A stretch of 9,673 nt of DNA from assembly GCA_012965455.1 (NCBI GenBank), contig DTSG01000367.1:1-9673 (forward strand), given 5' to 3'. Source of the DNA: Planctomycetaceae bacterium (GTDB lineage: Bacteria; Planctomycetota; Planctomycetia; Pirellulales; Pirellulaceae). Made by a program: the position numbers and the translations under genes. Position 1 is the stretch's first letter. Each line of letters opens with the position of its first letter. A model generated the notes under the pieces. It was not told where the DNA came from. It saw only the letters and a program-made list of their open reading frames with translations, and made no database searches. Of the stretch, positions 1 through 5,984 are shown one piece after another.

Positions 1-314
1 CGATTGGTAGGATAGAAACAACTTAGTTGGTCGTTGTTGTCATCATGGCGGGTTAAATCGAGTACACCACCATAGACGTTACGTACGGTCAGATTGGCAT
101 TACGACCCTGTTTGGGTTGAGCAATGATTGCTGTTAGCACGTCATTACGGATGGCATAATCGCCGTAAATGGCATCGACTTCTTTTCCGGCGGGAACAAA
201 GTCGTTCCAGTTTTTAGGAGTGAGTCTGGTAACTTCCGTAGCATTTCCGACAGCTGTGACAGCACAGGAGAAGAGCAATAGTGTAACAATGGTGATAGAC
301 GTTGTTCTGGACAT
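1..314 (-). CDS. Secreted protein of unknown function, N-terminal part only (cut by left edge)
   Basis: Reading leftward from an ATG at 314-312, the frame stays open to the window edge, giving 104 residues with no stop. Residues 1 to about 26 look like a Sec signal peptide: a short polar start with Arg3, a hydrophobic core (ITIVTLLLFSCAVTAV), and possible cleavage after GNA. The mature start contains NWNDFVPAGKEVDAIYGDY, IRNDVLTAIIAQP and RNANLTVRNVYGG, which read as a beta-rich domain. From memory, similar N-termini occur in large secreted planctomycete proteins, some annotated as PHP/CehA-type metallohydrolases. No metal-binding motif lies in the visible part, so that assignment is weak. 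An AGGA Shine-Dalgarno (complement of 322-325) sits 7 bases before the ATG and supports this start. The gene is divergent from the M20 gene. The missing C-terminus would decide function. Confidence 0.75.
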   Translation of the reverse strand, partial: MSRTTSITIVTLLLFSCAVTAVGNATEVTRLTPKNWNDFVPAGKEVDAIYGDYAIRNDVLTAIIAQPKQGRNANLTVRNVYGGVLDLTRHDDNNDQLSCFYPTN

Positions 315-635
315 GGTCGATTCCTAATGCGCGCGGAAAGGTGGAGCTATCTTGGTTAGCCTTTTATTGTAACCCTTTTTAACGAGTGAAACATGAAGTG
401 GGTCAACAGTGAGGCTTCGGCGGATAGACTTCTACGGGGCATGGGTTCGGCAATTTGTATGCCTCACCGCGAATAGCAACCACCTACGCATCGTACTGCG
501 TTGACTGACGGTCACAGGAGGATCGTGTTTTGAATTGGTACAAGAACTAACAACATTTGAACGTTGATTTTATGTACTATTGTCTTATTGGATTTTTCAT
601 TATTAGAAACTGCAAGCACTTTCGGGATTTATAAC
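315..635. other. 321-bp divergent intergenic region with inverted repeats and an orphan Shine-Dalgarno
   Basis: No convincing coding sequence is seen on either strand. Visible structure: GTGAGGC (409-415) pairs perfectly with GCCTCAC (461-467). GGGGCAT (436-442) can pair, with one G-U, with ATGCCTC (459-465), so the two pairings exclude each other. ACGCA (486-490) and TGCGT (497-501) form a 5-bp stem with a 6-base loop. A consensus AGGAGG at 516-521 is followed only by very short frames. Positions 530-635 are AT-rich and probably hold the promoter of the M20 gene. The best guess is TTGAAC (557-562) with TATTGT (578-583), but the 15-base spacing is poor. I do not recognise a known riboswitch or ncRNA here. 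Confidence 0.5.
366..371 (-). promoter_or_regulatory. Candidate -10 element for the leftmost gene
   Basis: The minus strand reads TACAAT here, five of six matches to the sigma-70 -10 consensus, inside an AT-rich run. It would place transcription start near 359 and give a leader of about 45 bases with the AGGA ribosome site. No good -35 lies 16-18 bases upstream, so this is a weak call. Confidence 0.25.
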
Positions 636-1826
636 ATGCAAGCTCAAGAGATTCTCGACGAAGCAAAAACAATGCAGTCATGGATTATAGATATCCGTCG
701 TCAGTTACATCGTCACCCCGAGTTGATGTATGAAGAATTTGAAACCAGTAAATTGGTGCAAGCTAATTTGACGGAGTTAGGCATCCCTTTTGAAAACGAG
801 ATTGCGATTACTGGTGTCGTCGCAACACTAGGCAACGGTGCAGGCCCCTGTGTCGCTTTGCGGGCAGACATGGATGCATTGCCGATTCATGAAGAAGCGG
901 ATATTGATTTTAAGAGTGAAGTTGATGGCAAGATGCATGCGTGTGGCCATGATTGTCATACTTCGATGTTATTAGGTGCAGCGAAGTTACTAAAGAACCA
1001 CGAGGACTTGATCCACGGAACGGTGAAGTTAATATTCCAACCGGCTGAAGAGGGCGGTGCTGGTGGTGAGCGGATGCGGAGTGAGGGAGTTCTAGAAAAT
1101 CCGGCAGTCGAGCGGATATTTGGATTACACGTCGCGCCGACGCTACCCACCGGAATGTTAGCCGCTCGAGCCGGTACCCTACTGGCAGCGGCGGGGCAAT
1201 TGAGCATTACGGTTAAGGGCAAGGGTGGGCACGCCGCTCGCCCGCAAGATACGATTGATCCAATTGTGACGGGGTCTAAAATTGTTGTGGAACTGCAGAC
1301 GATTTTATCACGCGAGCTAGATCCCTTGGATGCTGGCGTGATCAGCATCACGATGATGCATGCCGGATCGGCCTACAACGTGATTCCACCAGAGATCCAA
1401 ATCGCGGGCACGATCCGCTCGCTGACCTTAGACGGGTTGAAGCACTTGCAATCGCGAGTTGCGGAAATTGCAAAAGGCATTGCGCAGGTCAATCGATGTG
1501 AAGCGGAAGTCTCTTTCCCGGGCCACGATTATCCGCCAACCGTGAATGATGCAGGTTGTTGGGAAATGGCTCAACGAGCCGTTGTGGAGATCTTAGGTGA
1601 GGGCAAAGTAATGGAGATGGAACCAGTCATGGGTGGTGAAGATTTTGCTTATTACACTGAGCAAGTCCCCGGTTGTTTTGCTTTTCTGGGAGTGGGCAAT
1701 GAAGAGATTGGCGCGACCTACGGCGTGCACCATCCACAATTTAAAGTGGATGAAGCGGCATTACCCTATGGCTCAGCGATCCATATGAATTACGCGCTGA
1801 TGGCATTGGATGAGTTGTCATCCTAG
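636..1826 (+). CDS. M20 family amidohydrolase (N-acyl-amino-acid / hippurate / IAA-amino-acid hydrolase type)
   Basis: This is a 396-residue cytosolic metallopeptidase-fold enzyme predicted to cleave the amide bond of N-acylated or N-aroylated amino acids. The exact substrate cannot be read from sequence. Motifs in order: RRQLHRHPEL near residue 22; ALRADMDALP (75-83) with the first conserved Asp; HACGHDCH with probable metal ligands Cys103 and His105; QPAEEGG with Glu138/Glu139, catalytic base and metal ligand; GLHV with His165; KGKGGHAARP at the start of the lid/dimerisation domain; MGGEDFAYY; and YGVHHPQF with the last ligand His365 or His366. Length matches the usual 380-400 residues. The open frame runs back to a TTG at 564, but the extra 24 residues do not belong to the family and the match begins after ATG 636, so I chose 636; GGGA (624-627) is a weak ribosome site 8 bases upstream. 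There is no signal peptide. The gene converges with the epimerase 43 bp downstream, without an obvious terminator. Confidence 0.93.
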   Translation: MQAQEILDEAKTMQSWIIDIRRQLHRHPELMYEEFETSKLVQANLTELGIPFENEIAITGVVATLGNGAGPCVALRADMDALPIHEEADIDFKSEVDGKMHACGHDCHTSMLLGAAKLLKNHEDLIHGTVKLIFQPAEEGGAGGERMRSEGVLENPAVERIFGLHVAPTLPTGMLAARAGTLLAAAGQLSITVKGKGGHAARPQDTIDPIVTGSKIVVELQTILSRELDPLDAGVISITMMHAGSAYNVIPPEIQIAGTIRSLTLDGLKHLQSRVAEIAKGIAQVNRCEAEVSFPGHDYPPTVNDAGCWEMAQRAVVEILGEGKVMEMEPVMGGEDFAYYTEQVPGCFAFLGVGNEEIGATYGVHHPQFKVDEAALPYGSAIHMNYALMALDELSS

Positions 1827-1869
1827 TACTGCAGGGCTACGTTCGGCAGCAGTTTGAGATAGTTGTTGG

Positions 1870-2817
1870 TTAATCCACGAACGCTTGCAGCGATTGGCGG
1901 ATGCCGTCTTGTAGAGACGTCAGTGGCATGTGGGGAAACAATTCGAGCGTTAGCTCATCGTCTAAATCACAGACGAATGGCATGACCGGTGCGTCGGCGG
2001 CATAGCGGATATTGACGTCCGTGGTGATGCCGACTTGGGGAGCCACCTCGCAAATTAAACGGATGAATTCACCTTCATCCACAGAAATTCCGCGGAGGTT
2101 AATCACCGCGTAACCATCCAACGGTTCGAGAGCGGCTTGAGCAAACCCGCCGCCGACGTCCGCTACGAAATGATAATGTTCCCGCCCGCGATAGGGGATT
2201 TCAAACGGTAGACCAGCCGCCGCTTTCTTTAATGCGGTGGTGGGAGCAGATGTGAGCCCTTGATCGCGGCCAGGACCATAGGTCGTTGATAAACGGACAC
2301 TAACCGTCGGGATACTTGTTTCCTTGTGAAAAGCGATGGCCATTCCCTCACCAGCAACTTTCCAAAAACCATAGATGTTAGCAGGTTGATATGGCATCGG
2401 GGTTTTGACAACTGGCCCGTCGTACATATCCCGTGGTCCGTAGACTGCCGAGGAGCTCGCAAAGACAAATCGTTGCAGTGTTGAACCGAGTTGCCGAGCG
2501 GCGTAAAACATGTTGGCTGTACCACCGACGTTAACGTCCATTCCGAGCAGCGGAGTGGCTTCGCAGGCCGGCGTTTGGAAGGCGGCGAGATGAATGATGA
2601 CGTTTGGTTTAGCTTGGGTCACGGCAGCCACGACTGCTTGGCGGTCTGTGATATCACCGGTGATGATTTCTAGTCGTTCGTGGTACTTGGCATCAATCCG
2701 AGACAGGTCGCCATGGCGGCAAAACCCAACGACTCTATCGGCGCCGTTGTCGAGCAAGTAAGCTACCGTTGCTGCTCCAATACATCCCGTGGGACCACTT
2801 ACAAAAGCGATTGTCAT
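1870..2817 (-). CDS. NAD-dependent epimerase/dehydratase (extended SDR family)
   Basis: A 315-residue Rossmann-fold enzyme of the extended short-chain dehydrogenase class, which typically acts on nucleotide sugars or related polyols in the cytosol. Visible signatures: the N-terminal beta strand followed by SGPTGCIG (Gly8, Gly11, Gly14) for NAD(P) binding; GDITD (54-58), which positions the adenine; IIHLAA (74-79); FASSSAVYGP with the catalytic Ser/Thr position at about 122-123; and YGFWK with catalytic Tyr149 and Lys153. RLSTTYGPG (175-183) and YHFVADVGGG (215-224) are typical of the substrate-binding half. Residue Cys12 in the glycine loop is slightly unusual but common enough. An AGGA site (complement of 2826-2829) lies 8 bases before the ATG at 2817, supporting the start. 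It is divergent from the membrane protein gene with an 84-bp gap. The product sugar is unknown; GDP-mannose, UDP-glucose or a non-nucleotide substrate are all possible. Confidence 0.9.
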   Translation of the reverse strand: MTIAFVSGPTGCIGAATVAYLLDNGADRVVGFCRHGDLSRIDAKYHERLEIITGDITDRQAVVAAVTQAKPNVIIHLAAFQTPACEATPLLGMDVNVGGTANMFYAARQLGSTLQRFVFASSSAVYGPRDMYDGPVVKTPMPYQPANIYGFWKVAGEGMAIAFHKETSIPTVSVRLSTTYGPGRDQGLTSAPTTALKKAAAGLPFEIPYRGREHYHFVADVGGGFAQAALEPLDGYAVINLRGISVDEGEFIRLICEVAPQVGITTDVNIRYAADAPVMPFVCDLDDELTLELFPHMPLTSLQDGIRQSLQAFVD

Positions 2818-2883
2818 ATCTAAAATCCTACAGGGTGTGCTGCGAAGACTGTGTTGTACAATGATGGGGGTGAATATCCTTTT

Positions 2884-2908
2884 TATTATGGCACATTGTA
2901 AGTGCCAT
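2884..2908 (+). promoter_or_regulatory. Possible -10 box and perfect inverted repeat overlapping the GTG start of the membrane protein
   Basis: TATTAT at 2884-2889 matches five of six bases of the -10 consensus; no good -35 is seen at 16-18 bases. Overlapping it, ATGGCAC (2888-2894) and GTGCCAT (2902-2908) form a perfect 7-bp inverted repeat around a 7-base centre. The GTG start codon at 2902 is the first three bases of the right arm. If the -10 is used, transcription starts near 2896 and the message is almost leaderless, making the repeat an operator candidate. If transcription starts further upstream, the hairpin would hide the start codon. Confidence 0.4.
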
Positions 2909-4299
2909 CTTCAAGCAGCCCAACAGTCGAAAGCGATCTGGTTTTGTTTAAGTATTTTGAACGCGATGCAGATAGCGACGTTATCTGGTTCGCTTTGCAG
3001 AAGTTCTGGGCCCTGTTTGCTCTCGCTCTCTTTGTCGTGACCTGCGGATTGTGGTTGCCCCAGACGCTGTTTCCACAGGTTGCGTTGATTGAGCTGTTTA
3101 ATGGCTGCCCAAGCGAAATTACCTATGCTGCGATGGCAGTTGTTTTTATCGCCCTGTTATCGATCCTCGTGGGTAAGTTCCCCTGCGATTCGATGCCTAG
3201 ATCGCTGAAAATCCGTTTTTTGTTGTGGGGTATATTAGTTGACGCCATCGTACTGTTGTGGCTTACCGATCAACATCGTATTCAGCCTTGGGCAGTACAT
3301 TTAGTTGTAGGAGCCTTGGTTTTTATCAGCTGTCGACCCCAGCGAGGTGTGGCGCTGCTTCGGATACTTGCGATTAGCATATATATTTATTCAGCGCTGG
3401 GAAAATTTGATTATCAGTTTATGCACAGTGTGGGACCACAATTATTGGCAGGACTGGCTGAGCTGATAGGTGTAGACATGCAGACGTGGGACTCAACGTT
3501 GGTGTCCAAGTTATCTCTGCTGTTGCCATTGGGAGAATTACTGATCGGCATAATGTTGTGTCATCGCCGCACGCGAAAGCTAGCTGTCCTTAGTGCGACA
3601 ATTATGCATATTTGTTTGGCAGTGTTATTCAGTCCAGTGGGATTAAATCATGAATGGGGAGTGGTGGTGTGGAACGTGTTTTTCATTTTTCAAAACGACA
3701 TGCTCTTTGGCACGACGTTGTTGGCTGGTGTTTCCAAGTGTAGGTCGAAATCCAAACCAGCTACCGCAGCTGCTGAAGTCGAATTATCTGGGCATACAAT
3801 TGATAAACCCGTGAAACCTCAGACCCTGTGGATCGGCCAGTTGATCCTTACGGCTGTGTTGGTTTTACCCGCGTTAGAGCCGTTTGCCGTGGTGGATCAT
3901 TGGCCGAGTTGGGGATTGTATTCGCCCCGCAATAGCCGTGTTCTAGTACGGGTATATTTGTCGGCGGGCACAAAAACGGATGAGATAGAGGAGTTCTTTC
4001 AGCCTCAATTCGGCAATGCACCGTTTCGTGTGTTGGACCTAAGTCGTTGGTCCCTCGAGACATTAGGGGTGCCGATTTACCCTCAACAACGATACCAGTT
4101 AGGTGTGGCTTTAGCTGTGGCTCAGAAATATAATCTTGGCCGTGCGATCGAGGTTGACCTACTGAGCATGTCTGATCGCCTGACCGGTAGTCGAGAGCGA
4201 GAAACATTGCGGGGAGTTGAGGCGATCAAAATGGCGTGCCAGCGTTATCGTCTCAATGCAGTTCCTGCGCCGTTTCTGCACTCGCAGGGGCGCGAATAA
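2902..4299 (+). CDS. Polytopic membrane protein with soluble C-terminal domain, function unknown
   Basis: A 465-residue protein. About eight or nine hydrophobic segments are visible, roughly at residues 35-51, 73-91, 105-121, 128-143, 150-164, 204-220, 227-244, 252-275 and 309-326, so it is an inner-membrane protein. The loop SALGKFDYQFMHSVGPQLL (164-182), followed by a helix with GELLIG, recalls the DoxX/MauE/HTTM group of small-helix-bundle proteins, some of which act in thiol or quinone redox chemistry. I cannot place it firmly. Residues 278-305 form a charged, Ala/Ser/Lys-rich linker. Residues 330-465 are soluble and follow WPSWGLYSPRNSRVLVRVYL, ending in a charged helix region. An in-frame TAA at 2899-2901 abuts the start, so translation cannot begin earlier; GTG 2902 is the first possible codon, and TTG 2944 is the alternative. 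No Shine-Dalgarno is visible. The gene ends 9 bp from the convergent sulfatase stop. Confidence 0.8.
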   Translation: MPSSSSPTVESDLVLFKYFERDADSDVIWFALQKFWALFALALFVVTCGLWLPQTLFPQVALIELFNGCPSEITYAAMAVVFIALLSILVGKFPCDSMPRSLKIRFLLWGILVDAIVLLWLTDQHRIQPWAVHLVVGALVFISCRPQRGVALLRILAISIYIYSALGKFDYQFMHSVGPQLLAGLAELIGVDMQTWDSTLVSKLSLLLPLGELLIGIMLCHRRTRKLAVLSATIMHICLAVLFSPVGLNHEWGVVVWNVFFIFQNDMLFGTTLLAGVSKCRSKSKPATAAAEVELSGHTIDKPVKPQTLWIGQLILTAVLVLPALEPFAVVDHWPSWGLYSPRNSRVLVRVYLSAGTKTDEIEEFFQPQFGNAPFRVLDLSRWSLETLGVPIYPQQRYQLGVALAVAQKYNLGRAIEVDLLSMSDRLTGSRERETLRGVEAIKMACQRYRLNAVPAPFLHSQGRE

Positions 4300-4308
4300 A
4301 CAAACACA

Positions 4309-5865
4309 TCAATCTTTCGGGATGAGACTATTCCACCAAGTCGCGTTCGGCTTAAACTCGGGTTTCAGGTAGTTAGCATGTCGACTCTCTAAGCCTTTTA
4401 ACTGGCCGCTGCTGCTACTCTTGAGTTGAGATGCTTTGGCAGTCGCATTAAAGCGACTGTCAGCAACGGGGATTTTCGCATTGGTCTGGGCAAGCCATTG
4501 GTCGAGTTTCTTGCGCAAGCTCTTGGCAATTTGCCCTTGCGAGGCAGCCAGATCTGTTTGCTCACCGACGTCATCAACCAAGTTGTATAGCTCGTCACGC
4601 CCGTCTTCGTAATAGTGAATGAGCTTCATGTTCCCCGAGCGAATAATGGACGACGGTTCTCCGCCCTGATTGCCATAATGCGGATAGTGCCAAAACAAGT
4701 CACGGTCGGCAATGTCGCCACCATTTAACAGAGGCAGCAAACTGACCCCATCGATGTGTTGTTTGGGTTTAAGCGGTAGTCCGGCAAGCTCTAAAATGGT
4801 TGGATAGAAATCGGTACCGGTGACAGGTGTTGGATTGGTCGAACCGGCTTTGGTTACCTGGGGAACATGGATGTAATAAGGTTGTAAAATGCCGCCTTCC
4901 CATTGGCGACCTTTGCCACCACGCAATGGCAAACAGGAAGTTGCAAAGGCATCACCAGAGGACACTCCACCATTATCCGAGGTGAAAATAACGACCGTGT
5001 TTTCCTCTAGTCCGAGGTCGGTCAATTGTTTCATCACGATTCCTACGGCGGTATCTAGGGATTCCATCATGCCGGCATAAATTGGATTATCTTGCACCTG
5101 GCGAACCGCCTTGGTCCGATCAAATTTGAACCGATCTGTAACTAAACCGTGATCTATTGCTTTCTTTTGGTATTTTTTCCACAGCTCTTGGCTTGTTTGT
5201 ATGGGCGCGTGCACTGAGTAAAAGGAAAGATACGCGAAGAACTTTTCATCTTTATTCGCTTCGATAAAGGCAGCCGTTTCCTTGGCAAGTCTAATCGGCA
5301 ATGATTCTCCTGGTGGCCCGTTGTCCATCTTGGGGTTGTTGTAGGGAGCAAAAAATCCACCCGGCGGGCTGCCGCGATGGTGCCCGCCAATATTAATGTC
5401 GAACCCGTGATCCTCGGGGAAAGATCCTTCACCGCCAAGGTGCCATTTGCCAGCAAAGAAGGTTTTATAACCTCCCATCCGCATCGCTTCGGCTAGTGTC
5501 GTGTCCGCTAGTGGAAGCGAATGATTGTACGCTGACGGTAGCACTCGGTCATTGCGCTTCCAAGCAGTGCCGCTCGACGCGCCGATATAGTCAGTGATAC
5601 CGTGACGTGCTGGGTAGGTGCCGAGCAAAATACTTGCCCGCGAAGGACTGCAAACTTGACACGTCGAATAGCCATTGGAAAACTGCATTCCGCTATTGGC
5701 AATGGCATCAATGTTGGGTGTCTCATGAAACTTACTGCCTTCGCCGCTCATATCCATTTTGCCAAGATCGTCCACAAGAATGAACACGAAATTTCGCTGT
5801 TCTGCTGCGACAGCGATGGCACAGGTTGGTAAAGAAAGAAGTAGCAACGAGAAGATGAATTTCAT
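4309..5865 (-). CDS. Secreted sulfatase of the formylglycine (S1, arylsulfatase-A) family
   Basis: A 518-residue exported enzyme predicted to hydrolyse sulfate esters, probably on a sulfated sugar, in the periplasm or outside the cell. Numbered from ATG 5865: signal peptide 1 to about 21 (MKFIFSLLLLSLPTCAIAVA); FILVDDLG with calcium ligands Asp32 and Asp33; CSPSRASILLGTYPARHG with Cys72, the residue converted to formylglycine by the CxPxR rule; GKWHLGG with Lys140 and His142; HAP with His219; FTSDNGG with Asp297 and Asn298; and GGKGRQWEGG with Lys318. The C-terminal subdomain carries FWHYPHYGNQGG and KLIHYYEDGRDELYNL, usual for sulfatases that act on polysaccharides or monosaccharides. All catalytic residues I can place are present. 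The frame also opens at ATG 5925, adding 20 polar residues, but the signal peptide sits correctly only from 5865. An anaerobic-type or FGE-type maturase must be encoded elsewhere. It lies 119 bp after the ceramidase-like gene, probably in the same transcript. The exact substrate is unknown. Confidence 0.93.
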   Translation of the reverse strand: MKFIFSLLLLSLPTCAIAVAAEQRNFVFILVDDLGKMDMSGEGSKFHETPNIDAIANSGMQFSNGYSTCQVCSPSRASILLGTYPARHGITDYIGASSGTAWKRNDRVLPSAYNHSLPLADTTLAEAMRMGGYKTFFAGKWHLGGEGSFPEDHGFDINIGGHHRGSPPGGFFAPYNNPKMDNGPPGESLPIRLAKETAAFIEANKDEKFFAYLSFYSVHAPIQTSQELWKKYQKKAIDHGLVTDRFKFDRTKAVRQVQDNPIYAGMMESLDTAVGIVMKQLTDLGLEENTVVIFTSDNGGVSSGDAFATSCLPLRGGKGRQWEGGILQPYYIHVPQVTKAGSTNPTPVTGTDFYPTILELAGLPLKPKQHIDGVSLLPLLNGGDIADRDLFWHYPHYGNQGGEPSSIIRSGNMKLIHYYEDGRDELYNLVDDVGEQTDLAASQGQIAKSLRKKLDQWLAQTNAKIPVADSRFNATAKASQLKSSSSGQLKGLESRHANYLKPEFKPNATWWNSLIPKD

Positions 5866-5984
5866 GGATAGACCGTATGATTTCTTGTTAGTGAAGATTG
5901 GAGTGTTTGAAGTTGTTGTTGTCATTTTGAAAAGATATTTTCAGTATAGTTAAATATGTTCTTCAATGAATGCTGGAGTTGGCT

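Noticed and set aside
501..529. TTGACT at 501-506 as a -35 box for the M20 gene
   Set aside because: No -10-like sequence lies 15-19 bases downstream.
564..635. Upstream extension of the M20 gene from TTG 564
   Set aside because: The 24 extra residues look like translated leader, do not form a clear signal peptide, and the family match begins after ATG 636.
956..1351. 131-codon open frame on the minus strand
   Set aside because: It is antisense to the catalytic core of the M20 gene, whose conserved motifs are clear; there is no ribosome site or recognisable motif.
1827..1869. Possible terminator between the convergent M20 and epimerase genes (ACTGC ... GCAGT)
   Set aside because: Only a 5-bp stem with a 16-base loop and no T-run on either strand.
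2789..3040. 83-codon plus-strand frame over the divergent gap, including ATG 2888
   Set aside because: It overlaps the start of the epimerase on the other strand and runs out of frame through the first membrane helix of the next gene.
3848..4207. 119-codon open frame on the minus strand
   Set aside because: It is antisense to the C-terminal domain of the membrane protein gene, with no recognisable motif.
4300..4308. Terminator between the convergent membrane protein and sulfatase genes
   Set aside because: The gap is 9 bp, too short to hold one, and no hairpin with a T-run was seen across it.
5791..5865. Lipoprotein signal in the sulfatase (Cys in LPTC)
   Set aside because: The residues before Cys do not match a lipobox, and a normal signal peptidase I site follows.
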